DNA from: Barrientosiimonas humi
Lineage (GTDB): Bacteria; Actinomycetota; Actinomycetes; Actinomycetales; Dermatophilaceae
DNA length: 64,000 bases
Direction of reading: 5' to 3'
Assembly: GCF_006716095.1 (NCBI RefSeq)
Contig: NZ_VFOK01000001.1
Span: 2,945,375-3,009,374 of the forward strand
The translations under genes were made by a program, and so were the position numbers. How positions within the stretch are numbered: the first letter of the stretch is position 1; each line of letters begins with the position of its first letter. Below, piece after piece: positions 1 through 7,835 of the stretch. The notes under the pieces are model-generated. The model made no database searches, was not told the DNA's origin, and saw only the letters and a program-made list of their open reading frames with translations.

Positions 1-370
1 TCTCGCCGCCGGGCATCCGCACGTCGAGGTTGCCGTGGGCCCACTCGAAGAGCACCCCGAGGTACTGCTCGATGCTCTCCCGGTCGTTGCAGCGCTCGAC
101 GTCACCGGCCTGCACCTCGTGCATCCCCGCCAGCTCCTGCACCGGCACCCCCAGCGCCTCGGCGAGCGGCGCGGCGGTGAGCTGCGCACGCAGGGCGCGG
201 GAGGCGTACACCGCCTGGACGCCCTGGTCGGCGACGGCGTCGGGGATGGCCGCCGCCTGCTCGGTCCCGAGCTCGGTGAGCCCGGGGCCGGGCAGCAGCG
301 TGTCGAGCGAGTGAGCGACGTTGGCGGGCGTCTGGCCGTGACGGATCAGCAGGAGGCGCACGCGGCCCAT
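1..370 (-). CDS. Histidine phosphatase family protein (phosphoglycerate-mutase-like), C-terminus outside window
   Basis: A reading frame starts with ATG at 370 and is still open at the left edge (about 123 codons seen). The N-terminus carries the phosphohistidine motif RHGQ at residues 10-13 (RLLLIRHGQTPANV), followed by the LTELGTEQA and VYASRALRAQLTA segments typical of the branch-2/cobC-like histidine phosphatases. These remove phosphate from small metabolites or proteins through a phospho-histidine. The second catalytic His lies beyond the window, so the substrate cannot be judged. It reads away from the window, just downstream of the secreted SGNH hydrolase gene on the same strand, with a 34-bp gap that would allow co-transcription. 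Confidence 0.85.
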   Translation of the reverse strand, partial: MGRVRLLLIRHGQTPANVAHSLDTLLPGPGLTELGTEQAAAIPDAVADQGVQAVYASRALRAQLTAAPLAEALGVPVQELAGMHEVQAGDVERCNDRESIEQYLGVLFEWAHGNLDVRMPGGE

Positions 371-404
371 GCTCCCACGCGTCCCGCGCCGCGCCCGCCG
401 GTCG

Positions 405-1439
405 TCAGCTGGTGCGCCGGTCGAGCGCGCGCAGCCGGGCGAGGGCCTTGTCGACGACCGTGGTGTCGGGCGAGCGCAGCTGCGCGTCGAGGCGGCGGAC
501 CTCGCTCGGGTTCAGCCCGGCGGCCTTGGCCTTGGCGAGGTTCTCCGGCGACGACAGGCGCATCGCGACGACGCGGTCGGCGGCGGCGCGGGTGCGCTGC
601 GCCGGGCTCTGCTGCGGCGTCGGCTCGGCGCTGCGCTGCGCCGTCGCGGTGCGGCCGGTGACCGACGGGCCGAACAGGTTGGCGTAGCCCACGTTGCCGG
701 CGCGGTTGGGGTGGTAGGACTCCTCGACCGGGTTGCTCAGCCCGTTGATCCACTCCGGGTCGTCGCACACGGCGTGGCCGGTGAACGAGGCGGTGGGGTC
801 GACGAAGCGGAAGCCCGCACCGGTCGCCTTGCCCCGCGCCAGCGTGTTCAGCTCGCCGGTCGCGGTGTTGAGGCTGCTCTGCTCGTCGGGCGCGAAGAAC
901 GTGAGGGCGTTGCAGTCCTCGCCGTTGAAGATGCGCGGGTAGCCGCCGACCGTGACCGCCGCGTTGGCCGCCTTGGTGCGCACCTGCCCGAACAGGTTGT
1001 CGTAGCGCCCCGGCAGCTGGTCGCGCAGGATCGCCCGGCCGCCCGCGATCGCCCCCTCGCAGTCGCTCATCCAGCCCGGCTGCGCGCACTCGGTGAGGAT
1101 GGAGGAGAACCCGACGTCGTTGCCGCCGATGGTCATCGTGACGTAGCCGGTGCCGCTGCCGAGCGTCCCCAGCTGGCTGTCGATCACGCTGGAGGTCGTC
1201 GCGCCCGTGCACGCCTGGTAGTCCAGGTTCAGGCCGTACGTCTGCGCCACCAGCGCGGGGTAGCCGTACGGCGAGCGGTAGCAGTCGTCGACCTTGGCGC
1301 GGGTGCCCACGTCGGCGGAGTAGGAGTCGCCGAGCGCGACGTAGTCGCCCGCCGCGGCCTGTGCGGGGGTGGTGGAGGACAGGACGAGCGCGGCGGCTGC
1401 GGTCAGCAGCCCGGCGGCGCGCAGCGGGGAGGTGGTCAT
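405..1439 (-). CDS. Secreted SGNH/GDSL-type esterase or lipase
   Basis: This 344-aa protein begins with a signal peptide (MTTSPLRAAGLL, hydrophobic stretch, then a TPAQA-type cleavage region near residue 28). I chose the ATG at 1439 because it starts the signal peptide; an in-frame start further upstream adds only an Arg-rich tail. SGNH blocks follow: GDSYS with the nucleophile Ser39, TIGGND (oxyanion Gly/Asn), and YHPN with the catalytic His. The Cys-rich pattern and the DDPEWING...SYHPN block resemble Streptomyces secreted phospholipase/esterases. After the fold lies a basic helical tail (SSPENLAKAKAAGL...EVRRL) that is also found in the SGNH protein at 3030-3986, so the two are paralogues. 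Lipid ester hydrolysis outside the cell is the family role; the exact substrate is unknown. Confidence 0.87.
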   Translation of the reverse strand: MTTSPLRAAGLLTAAAALVLSSTTPAQAAAGDYVALGDSYSADVGTRAKVDDCYRSPYGYPALVAQTYGLNLDYQACTGATTSSVIDSQLGTLGSGTGYVTMTIGGNDVGFSSILTECAQPGWMSDCEGAIAGGRAILRDQLPGRYDNLFGQVRTKAANAAVTVGGYPRIFNGEDCNALTFFAPDEQSSLNTATGELNTLARGKATGAGFRFVDPTASFTGHAVCDDPEWINGLSNPVEESYHPNRAGNVGYANLFGPSVTGRTATAQRSAEPTPQQSPAQRTRAAADRVVAMRLSSPENLAKAKAAGLNPSEVRRLDAQLRSPDTTVVDKALARLRALDRRTS

Positions 1440-1546
1440 GGGCCTCACCCTGGCCCGGTCGGGGCGTCCCCGGGGCATACGGCAGGTCAAGACTTCCCCA
1501 ACTGCACGCTGCCTCTACGGTGAACGGCCATGAGCGGTGATCGCCC

Positions 1547-2419
1547 GTGAGCTCCAACCTCGCCTGCATCGGGATGGGCGTGACCTCACCGGCCGAGCTG
1601 TCCGAGCTGGTCGCGCAGGTCGCCCGCCTCGGCAGCGAGCCGGTGGCGGACAGCCCCGGCGTGCAGACGTACGCCTGGCAGGACGCCAGCGGCGCGCGCG
1701 TCGTGCTCGACGTGCTGGCGGGCAAGCCGCTGATCCTGCCGTCGTTCGCGAGCTCCAGCGACTTCACCAGCACGGCGGTCGAGGCGCACTCCCCCGACGT
1801 CGCCAGGGTGACGGTGCTCGGGGAGGACGGCGTGACCGAGACCGGTGTGACGTGCGAGCTGGAGCAGCGGCGACACGTCGAGGGTCAGGTCGATGCCGGC
1901 CGAATCCGGTTGGTAGCGCTCGGGATCAACGTCACTGCCTTCGACGACGAGCCGACCTTCCTCGCCGACGACGCGAGCCTGCTGGGCACCGAGGACGAGC
2001 TCGGTCCACCCCCGCCCGAGGTCGCCGAGCGCGGCCTCGCCTGGCCGCCGCGCATGTCGGCCTCGGCGTTCTTCGCCAACGGCTTCTACCCCGGCCCGGT
2101 CGACCCGACCCCGCACGCGCTCCTGTCCGGCGTGGTGCTGCGCGCCGAGGTCCGCACCAACTCGCTGACCGGCCGCCGCTTCGTCGCCTCCCGCGTGCTC
2201 ACCGCGTTCGGCGAGCTCGACCTGTGCCTGCCCGAGGAGTTCGCGCTGCTGCTCCCCGGCCAGGTGATCGCCGGCACGGTCGCCGTGGTCGGCCGGCTGC
2301 TGGAGGACACCCCGGCCGCCTCCGCGGAGCGGGCTGGCGAGGATGCCGGTGGCGACGACGACGCCCAGCCTCGCCCCGGCGAGACCCGCCGCGAGTGGCG
2401 CGACCGCACCGGCCGCTGA
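1547..2419 (+). CDS. Conserved-looking hypothetical protein
   Basis: A 290-aa soluble protein starting at GTG 1547 (SSNLACIGMGVTSPAEL), divergent from the SGNH gene. I do not recognise a family. It has no signal peptide or membrane segment. It is acidic, contains a central AAAFFANGFYPG-like stretch (SASAFFANGFYPGPVDPTPHALLSGVVLRAEVRTN), a hydrophobic FGELDLCLPEEFALLLPGQVIAG core, and ends with a low-complexity Asp/Glu/Arg tail (AGEDAGGDDDAQPRPGETRREW). Codon bias at third positions is strongly G/C as in the neighbours, so it looks like a real gene. The transposon-like repeat begins about 100 bp downstream. Its function cannot be inferred. Confidence 0.7.
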   Translation: MSSNLACIGMGVTSPAELSELVAQVARLGSEPVADSPGVQTYAWQDASGARVVLDVLAGKPLILPSFASSSDFTSTAVEAHSPDVARVTVLGEDGVTETGVTCELEQRRHVEGQVDAGRIRLVALGINVTAFDDEPTFLADDASLLGTEDELGPPPPEVAERGLAWPPRMSASAFFANGFYPGPVDPTPHALLSGVVLRAEVRTNSLTGRRFVASRVLTAFGELDLCLPEEFALLLPGQVIAGTVAVVGRLLEDTPAASAERAGEDAGGDDDAQPRPGETRREWRDRTGR

Positions 2420-2429
2420 CTGTCGAGTC

Positions 2430-2549
2430 GGTCGAGCAGGGCACTCCACGCTGGTCGAGCGCCGCCCTGAGTAGCGCGAGGGACGAGCGCGTATCGAAGG
2501 GTAGGGCGAGCCGCTAGGCGAGGCCGTATCGAGACCAGGTCACCTACTC
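2430..2549. repeat. Dispersed palindromic repeats (REP-like), left of element copy A
   Basis: After the stop of the preceding gene the sequence changes to units built from CTGGTCGAGC, GTAGCGCGAGGGACGAGC, CGTATCGA and GCCGCTAGGCGAGGCCG. The same words recur, often inverted, at 2911-3029, 4008-4100, 18958-19134, 19530-19668, 51095-51215 and 51505-51690. There is no coding signal. Repeats of this kind are known as abundant intergenic palindromes in several actinobacterial chromosomes. Confidence 0.8.
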
Positions 2550-2905
2550 GTGTGGTGACCGAAAGGCGCCGGGAGGCGTGAGTACGCCTGGGGTGACGAC
2601 GGATTCGCGAGTCGCCGACGGCGTACATCGCCAGAGTGGTCACCAACTAACAAAGTGGTCGGTTGCAACTGACCAGTCTTTGAGCTCGACGCCAGTCTGG
2701 GCGGGGTCGGTCCTGACCCGACCCCACGATCTCGACACGACAGTGCGTTGTTGACACGAAGTGCTGCTACAGCACGCATTCCTGTCAACAACGTCAGTCC
2801 GTGTCAACAACGTCGGGCTCTGTCAGCAACGTCACCACGGTGAGCCATCAGACCAGGCCGACCAGGCACCCGCTCCCGCTTCCAGGCGCCTTTCGGTGGC
2901 CACAG
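2550..2905 (+). mobile_element. MITE-like element, copy A (356 bp)
   Basis: The segment is bounded by imperfect 33-bp terminal inverted repeats. The left end contains GACCGAAAGGCGCCGGGAG and the right end, read in reverse, CACCGAAAGGCGCCTGGAAG; about 27 of 33 positions agree. Inside are a near-palindrome around GGTCGGTTGCAACTGACC and a nested hairpin (GTTGTTGACA at 2747 with TGTCAACAAC at 2783, enclosing GTGCTG-CTA-CAGCAC). Further TGTCAACAACG-like words follow at 2802 and 2821. No open frame resembles a transposase. Two relatives occur at 19146-19518 (inverted) and 51216-51504 (shorter). The flanks of all three are CGTATCGAGACC-type repeats facing each other, so the mobile unit may extend to about 2522-2932. 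Confidence 0.7.
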
Positions 2906-2910
2906 ACCGT

Positions 2911-3029
2911 GGTGACGGGTCTCGATACGGCCTCGCCTAGCGGCTCGGCCTACCCTTCGATACGCGCTCGTCCCTCGCGCTACTCAGGGCGGCGCTCGAC
3001 CAGCTTGGGGGCGTTCGACCACCTTGGTG
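2911..3029. repeat. REP-like repeats right of element copy A
   Basis: The sequence GGTCTCGATACGGCCTCGCC begins a run of inverted copies of the units seen at 2430-2549, including CTTCGATACGCGCTCGTCCC and two GTTCGACCA/CTCGACCA words. The run ends at the stop codon of the SGNH gene on the opposite strand. Nothing coding is visible. Confidence 0.75.
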
Positions 3030-3986
3030 CTACTCGACGGACGTGGCGGCCCGAACCTCCCGGTCGAGCTGGTGCAGCCGGGCCTCGGCGTCGGGGCCGC
3101 CGGCCTCGGCGAGGCGGCGCACCTCGTCGACATCGAGACCCGAATCCTTCGCACCCGCAAGGCTTTCCGGCGACAACAGGTCGGGCAGGCGGAACATCTT
3201 GCGGCCGTGGTCGTGGGGGCGGCCGTACGCGATCGCGGGCCTGCTGGACAGCACGGCCGGACGCTGCTGGGCGGGCGCTGCGACCGGTTGCCGGCCCAGC
3301 TCGACCAGCACCGCGTCGGCGATCGCCCGGTGGCCAGCGGCGTTGGGGTGGAACGACTCGTCCAGCGGCCACGACGCGCCGCGGATCCACTCCGGGTCCT
3401 GGCAGACGGCGTGCCCCTGGAACTCGTCGCGCACGTCGACGAACACCGCACCCGCCGCGCGGGCGGCCGCCCCCATCACCTCGGCGAGCAGGTCGGCGGC
3501 GGCGTTGAGCCGGGTGAGCTCGCGCGGGCTGAAGAACGTCGACAGGTTGCAGTCCTCGCCGGCGAACAGCCGCGGGTAGCCCGTGGCGACGACCTGCGCC
3601 TGCGGCGCGCGCGAGCGTACGTCCTCGTGGAGCGCCGCCAGCCGGTCCGGCAGGTCCTCGCGCATCACCCGCTCGGCCTCGTCGATGATCGGGTCGGTCT
3701 CGCCCATCCAGGCCGGGCGGGCGCAGGCGGTGAGCACCTCGGCGAACCCGGCGTCGTTGCCGCCGACCGACATCGTGACCAGCTCGGTCGCGGAGTCGAG
3801 GCGGGCGAGCTGGCCACGGCGTACGTCGTCGACCACCGCGCCCGAACAGGCTTCGTAGGCAAGGGTTCTGCCGATCTCCTCGGCCACGATCACCGGGTAT
3901 CCGGCGCGCGACCGGAAGCAGGCGTCGACACGTTCGCCGCCGCCGACACCGGCGGCGTAGGAGTCTCCGAGCGCGACGTAGGTCAT
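3030..3986 (-). CDS. SGNH/GDSL-type hydrolase without signal peptide
   Basis: A 318-aa protein starting MTYVALGDSYAAGVGGG; the ATG at 3986 puts the catalytic GDSY motif at residues 7-10. A TTG at 3998 would add four residues. Further blocks are MSVGGNDAGF (oxyanion residues) and DESFHPNAAGH (catalytic His). It resembles the protein at 405-1439 block by block, and shares the helical C-terminal tail (LLSPESLAGAKDSGL...EVRRLAE), but it lacks the export signal. It is therefore predicted to act in the cytoplasm on an ester. The two paralogues are separated by an unknown gene and a transposon-like repeat. Its 3' end abuts dispersed repeats. Confidence 0.85.
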   Translation of the reverse strand: MTYVALGDSYAAGVGGGERVDACFRSRAGYPVIVAEEIGRTLAYEACSGAVVDDVRRGQLARLDSATELVTMSVGGNDAGFAEVLTACARPAWMGETDPIIDEAERVMREDLPDRLAALHEDVRSRAPQAQVVATGYPRLFAGEDCNLSTFFSPRELTRLNAAADLLAEVMGAAARAAGAVFVDVRDEFQGHAVCQDPEWIRGASWPLDESFHPNAAGHRAIADAVLVELGRQPVAAPAQQRPAVLSSRPAIAYGRPHDHGRKMFRLPDLLSPESLAGAKDSGLDVDEVRRLAEAGGPDAEARLHQLDREVRAATSVE

Positions 3987-4007
3987 GGGTCCATCCAAGC
4001 GGGTCGG

Positions 4008-4100
4008 GGCCTCGATACGCCCTCCGCTGCGCTCCGGGCTACTCGACCGACGTGTCCGCTGCGCTCCGGGCTGCTCGACCGGCGTGCTCGACCGGCTTCG
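4008..4100. repeat. REP-like repeats
   Basis: Three partial units with the words CCTCGATACGCCCTCCGCTG, GCGCTCCGGGCTACTCGACC and GCTCGACCGGCGTGCTCGAC lie between the SGNH gene and the end of the PucR gene. They belong to the same dispersed family as those at 2430 and 18958. Confidence 0.7.
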
Positions 4101-4115
4101 GGCTGAGCGGCGCGA

Positions 4116-5318
4116 TCAGGAGTGGCCGGCGCGCAGCACCATCTCCAGCTCGAACCGGGTCAGCGGGTCGTCGAGGGCGTCGCCGAAGATCTCGCGCAGC
4201 TGGCCGACGCGGTAGCCGACGGTCTGCGGGTGGATGTGCAGCTCGGCCGCGACCTTGGCCCGCTCGCCCTGGTGGCTGAGCCACGAGAGCAGCGTCTCGG
4301 CGAGCCGCGCGCGCTGGTTGGGCCGCAGCTGGTCCAGCGGCGCAAGCCGTTGTGCCGCAAGGTCGTTCAGCAGCTCGGGCTCGTGCCCGAGCACCAGGGT
4401 CGACAGGTGGTCGCGCACCCACCACGGGCCGTCGCCCTCGGCCGCCTGCACCGACGCCGGGTCGGGCATCGTCATGGCCGCGTGCGCCGCCCGCAACGAG
4501 CCGGCCGCCCGCAGCCACGGGCGTACCGGACCGATCCAGGCCCGCCGCCCGGCCAGCACCCGCTCCAGCTCGGCCCGGGCCCGCTCGCTGCGCGGGGCGG
4601 CGACCAGCACCACGGCGTACTCGCTGCGCGAGCGGGCCAGCCCCCGCTCGCCGAGCGCGAGCCGCAGCCCGTCGGCCTTCTCCAGCGGCATCGCGGCCAC
4701 GACGACCTCGCGCGGGATGACCCAGCCGGCGTCGGCGGCGAGCGCGCGCAGGTCGGCCTCCTCGGCCCGGCCCGACACCAGCTGCTCGAGCAGCGCGGCC
4801 CGGCGCCGGTCGCGCTCGCCGGCCTGCCGGAACTGCTCGGCGGTGAACGCCTCGATGCTGGCCGAGGACAGCTCGTCGATGTAGACGAAGATCGACTCGC
4901 CGAGCGGCATGAGCAGGGTCGGGTCGAGCCCCTCCTGCACCGAGATGCGCGACACCGCCCGGAACGCCATCCGCGCCCCGACGCGGTAGGCCCCGAGCAG
5001 CGCCTCGAGCGGGCGGCCGGTGCGGGCCTCGCCCTTGCCGAGCCCGGCGTACACCAGCCGCGCCTCGGGCGGCAGCGCCGGCTCGTCACGGCCCGGCAGC
5101 TCCAGCAGCAACCGGCTGAGCGCGACCTCGACGCCCTGGCGCACGGCCACCCCGAAGTCGCCCTCGAGCGGGCGGGAGTAGGCGGGCACGTCGCGCTGGA
5201 TCGCCTCGATGATCGACTCGACGATCTCGCCGAGGTGGGGCTGCAGCGCCCGGGACACCTCGCGCGGGAGCGAGGCCCAGGGGGGCGGGTCACCCGTTAG
5301 GGGTGTGTCGGGCGTCAC
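4116..5318 (-). CDS. PucR-family transcriptional regulator
   Basis: A 400-aa regulator. The C-terminal 70 residues ([20 protein letters not shown]... [20 protein letters not shown]...) are the PucR helix-turn-helix domain (HTH_30), which is normally the only recognisable DNA-binding part of this family. The N-terminal half (about residues 20-170) is an all-helical sensor-like region, and the middle (about 200-310) resembles a GGDEF-like PucR central domain. I chose GTG 5318, since the longer frame would run through the promoter of the divergent gene. It is transcribed away from the reductase/desaturase pair with a 109-bp shared upstream region, so it probably controls that pair; this is inferred from position only. 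Confidence 0.88.
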   Translation of the reverse strand: MTPDTPLTGDPPPWASLPREVSRALQPHLGEIVESIIEAIQRDVPAYSRPLEGDFGVAVRQGVEVALSRLLLELPGRDEPALPPEARLVYAGLGKGEARTGRPLEALLGAYRVGARMAFRAVSRISVQEGLDPTLLMPLGESIFVYIDELSSASIEAFTAEQFRQAGERDRRRAALLEQLVSGRAEEADLRALAADAGWVIPREVVVAAMPLEKADGLRLALGERGLARSRSEYAVVLVAAPRSERARAELERVLAGRRAWIGPVRPWLRAAGSLRAAHAAMTMPDPASVQAAEGDGPWWVRDHLSTLVLGHEPELLNDLAAQRLAPLDQLRPNQRARLAETLLSWLSHQGERAKVAAELHIHPQTVGYRVGQLREIFGDALDDPLTRFELEMVLRAGHS

Positions 5319-5427
5319 GTCAGGCCTCTCCGTGCCCCTTTTTTCAGCGCCTCGCAACAAAGACGCTCGCCCCGATTGTGAGCACGAGCAGCAGAATATG
5401 ACCCGCCGCGCCAATCACACTAGACGG

Positions 5428-6483
5428 GTGACTGAACGACGACCTCTGGCGATGCGCGCGCTCGGTGTGTTCACCGCGCCGTTCCCGCCCGAGGAGTTCC
5501 TGGGGCTGGTGAACCCCTTGTCCTCGGCGCGCCAGCTGCGCGGCGTGGTCACCCGCGTGACCCCCGAGACCGACCACAGCACCACCATCCACTTCCGCCC
5601 CGGCCGTGGCTGGTCGGCCCACGCCGCGGGGCAGTACGCCCGCATCGGCGTCGAGATCGACGGCGTGCGCCAGTGGCGCAGCTACTCGCTGTCGGCCGCC
5701 GAGGGCCACGACCCCGCGATCACCGTGACGGCCATCGGCCGGGTGTCCCAGCACCTGGTGCAGCACACCCGCGTCGGAGACGTGCTCTTCCTCGCCCCGC
5801 CGCAGGGCGACTTCGTGCTGCCGCCCGGCCCGCGCCCGCTGCTGATGCTGACCGCCGGCTCCGGCATCACCCCGGTCATGTCGATGATCCGCACCCTCGT
5901 GCCGCGCCGCCGCGACGCCGACGTGGTGCTCATCCACTCCTCGCGCACCCCGCAGACCACGCTGTTCCGCGAGGAGCTCGCCGAGCTCGCGCAGGACAAC
6001 CCCGGCCTGCACGTCGTGCACCGCTACACCGCGGTCGAGGGCCGCCTCGACCTGCGCAGCCCCGACCAGCTCGAGGCCACCTGCCCCGACTGGCGCTCGC
6101 GCAAGGCGTACGTCTGCGGCCCGACCGAGCTGCTCGACGACGCCACCGACTTCTGGCGCACCTTCCACGCCGAGGACGCCCTCTCGGTCGAGCGGTTCGA
6201 GACCGGCCTGCTCGCCGGCGACGCCGCCGGGGGCCGCGTGGTCTTCGAGAAGTCCGACAAGGAGGCCGAGGCGGAAGGCTCGACCACCCTGCTCGAGGTC
6301 GGCGAGAACGCCGGCGTCCTCATGCCCCACGGGTGCCGCATGGGCATCTGCCACAGCTGTCTGACCCCGCTGCTCTCGGGACAGGTCAAGGACCTGCGCA
6401 CCGGAGAGATCCGGAGCGACGAGGGCGAGCTCATCCAGACGTGCATCTCGGCCGCAGCCGGCCCGGTGCACCTCGACGTCTGA
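5428..6483 (+). CDS. Ferredoxin reductase-type flavoprotein with C-terminal [2Fe-2S] domain (desaturase electron donor)
   Basis: A 351-aa protein in three parts. The first is an FNR-type FAD-binding barrel with the flavin motif QWRSYSLS. The second is an NAD(P)-binding domain beginning TAGSGITPVMSMIR, with the terminal YVCGP segment. The third is a plant-type [2Fe-2S] domain with Cys ligands in CRMGICHSC plus a fourth in QTCISAA. This layout matches M. tuberculosis Rv3230c, the reductase that passes NADPH electrons to the desaturase DesA3. The desaturase gene follows after 34 bp, which supports that role. GTG 5428 is the likely start; ATG 5452 is an alternative. Confidence 0.92.
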   Translation: MTERRPLAMRALGVFTAPFPPEEFLGLVNPLSSARQLRGVVTRVTPETDHSTTIHFRPGRGWSAHAAGQYARIGVEIDGVRQWRSYSLSAAEGHDPAITVTAIGRVSQHLVQHTRVGDVLFLAPPQGDFVLPPGPRPLLMLTAGSGITPVMSMIRTLVPRRRDADVVLIHSSRTPQTTLFREELAELAQDNPGLHVVHRYTAVEGRLDLRSPDQLEATCPDWRSRKAYVCGPTELLDDATDFWRTFHAEDALSVERFETGLLAGDAAGGRVVFEKSDKEAEAEGSTTLLEVGENAGVLMPHGCRMGICHSCLTPLLSGQVKDLRTGEIRSDEGELIQTCISAAAGPVHLDV

Positions 6484-6517
6484 CCCCTTGAACGCAACAC
6501 GACAGGAGCATTCCCTG

Positions 6518-7753
6518 ATGGCCCTGGCCGCAGTTCCCTACACGACCACCGACGACGAGCCGTTCGACACCTCGTTGCGGCGTGGCAGCAAGCCGTCCGC
6601 CGTCAAGCGCACCGGTGTGCTCCCCACCGAGGGCAGCCCGACCGTGCGCCCGCCGGGCGCGGACCACCTGAGCGACGACGACGTACGCCAGCTCGGGGCC
6701 GAGCTGGACGCGATCCGTGACGAGGTGATCCAGTCGCGCGGGGCCCGCGACGCGGCGTACATCAAGCGGATGATCAAGATCCAGCGCAGCCTGGAGCTCG
6801 GCGGCCGGCTGCTGATGCTGGCCTCGCGCTACAAGCCCGCGTGGGTCGCCGGCACCGGGATGGTCGCGACGGCCAAGGTGCTCGACAACATGGAGATCGG
6901 GCACAACACGCTGCACGGGCAGTGGGACTGGATGCGCGACCCCGACATCCACTCCACGACGTACGAGTGGGACTTCGTCGCGCCGGCGCGCGGCTGGCAG
7001 CACACGCACAACGACCTGCACCACACCTGGACCAACGTCATCGGCAAGGACCGCGACGTGGGCTACAACATCCTGCGCGTCAGCGAGGACCAGCCGTGGA
7101 CCAAGCGCGACATCTTCAACCCGGCGGTCAACGCGGGGCTGTCGCTGGTCTTCGAGTGGGGCATCGCCTCCTACGACCTGGAGTGGGACCAGGTGCAGGA
7201 GGGGCACAAGACCCGCGAGGCGTTCGACGCCGACATGGCGCTGCTCAAGCGCAAGGCCGCGAAGCAGGTGCTGAAGGAGTACATCGCCTTCCCGTTCGTC
7301 GCGCAGGTCGTGTCGCGCTCGGGCGTCGCGGCGCTGACCGCGTCGGTGGCGGCCAACGCGCTGCGCAACGTGTGGGCGCACGCGGTGATCTTCTGCGGTC
7401 ACTTCCCCGAGGGCGTCGAGACGTTCAGCGAGGAGATGATCGAGGGCGAGACGCGCGGTGACTGGTACATCCGCCAGATGATGGGCTCGGCCAACCTGTC
7501 GGGCAGCAAGTTCTTCCACATCATGACCGGCAACCTCAGCCACCAGATCGAGCACCACTGCTTCCCCGACATCCCGTCGAACCGCTACATCGAGATCGCG
7601 CCGCGGGTGCGCGAGATCTGCGAGCGCTACGGCCTGCCCTACACCACCGGCCCGCTGCCCAAGCAGCTCGCGTCGACGTGGAAGCGGATCTTCCAGCTGT
7701 CGCTGCCGGAGGGCAAGCGCTGGCGCGACGTGCCGGCGCTGCTGCGCGCCTGA
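6518..7753 (+). CDS. Membrane fatty-acid (acyl-CoA) desaturase, DesA3-like
   Basis: A 411-aa membrane desaturase. The three histidine boxes that bind the di-iron centre are HNTLH (from residue 129), HTHNDLHH (from 162) and HQIEHH (from 342). Hydrophobic segments lie before the first box and between boxes two and three. It is close in layout to the mycobacterial stearoyl-CoA delta-9 desaturase DesA3, which uses O2 and electrons from the reductase encoded just upstream. The start at ATG 6518 is supported by AGGAG nine bases upstream; an earlier in-frame ATG would place the ribosome site inside the gene. It likely adjusts membrane-lipid unsaturation. Confidence 0.93.
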   Translation: MALAAVPYTTTDDEPFDTSLRRGSKPSAVKRTGVLPTEGSPTVRPPGADHLSDDDVRQLGAELDAIRDEVIQSRGARDAAYIKRMIKIQRSLELGGRLLMLASRYKPAWVAGTGMVATAKVLDNMEIGHNTLHGQWDWMRDPDIHSTTYEWDFVAPARGWQHTHNDLHHTWTNVIGKDRDVGYNILRVSEDQPWTKRDIFNPAVNAGLSLVFEWGIASYDLEWDQVQEGHKTREAFDADMALLKRKAAKQVLKEYIAFPFVAQVVSRSGVAALTASVAANALRNVWAHAVIFCGHFPEGVETFSEEMIEGETRGDWYIRQMMGSANLSGSKFFHIMTGNLSHQIEHHCFPDIPSNRYIEIAPRVREICERYGLPYTTGPLPKQLASTWKRIFQLSLPEGKRWRDVPALLRA

Positions 7754-7758
7754 GGCGA

Positions 7759-7802
7759 GCCGGGCGTACGCCATCGGCCGGCCGGGCGTACGCCATCGGC
7801 CG
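7759..7802. repeat. Two tandem 22-bp repeats
   Basis: The unit GCCGGGCGTACGCCATCGGC (22 bp in all) occurs twice head-to-tail right after the desaturase stop codon. A partial third copy follows and merges into the hairpin at 7803. The inner word CGTACGCCATCGG also occurs in other intergenic repeats of the window. Confidence 0.8.
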
Positions 7803-7818
7803 GCCGGGCCTGCCCGGC
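7803..7818 (+). terminator. Short G+C hairpin, possible terminator of the desaturase operon
   Basis: GCCGGGC-CT-GCCCGGC is a perfect 7-bp inverted repeat with a 2-base centre, 50 bp after the desaturase stop. There is no T-run, as is common for actinobacterial hairpins, so the terminator role is tentative. Confidence 0.4.
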
Positions 7819-7835
7819 TGGCAGACTTGCCGGCC

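Noticed and set aside
2747-2831. Repeated TGTCAACAAC words considered as replication iterons
   Set aside because: The same words occur in three dispersed copies without a rep or dnaA gene or DnaA boxes nearby.
2801-3508. A 235-codon forward frame starting inside element copy A
   Set aside because: It runs from repeat sequence into the antisense of the SGNH gene and becomes Arg/Pro-rich; it is not conserved in copies B and C.
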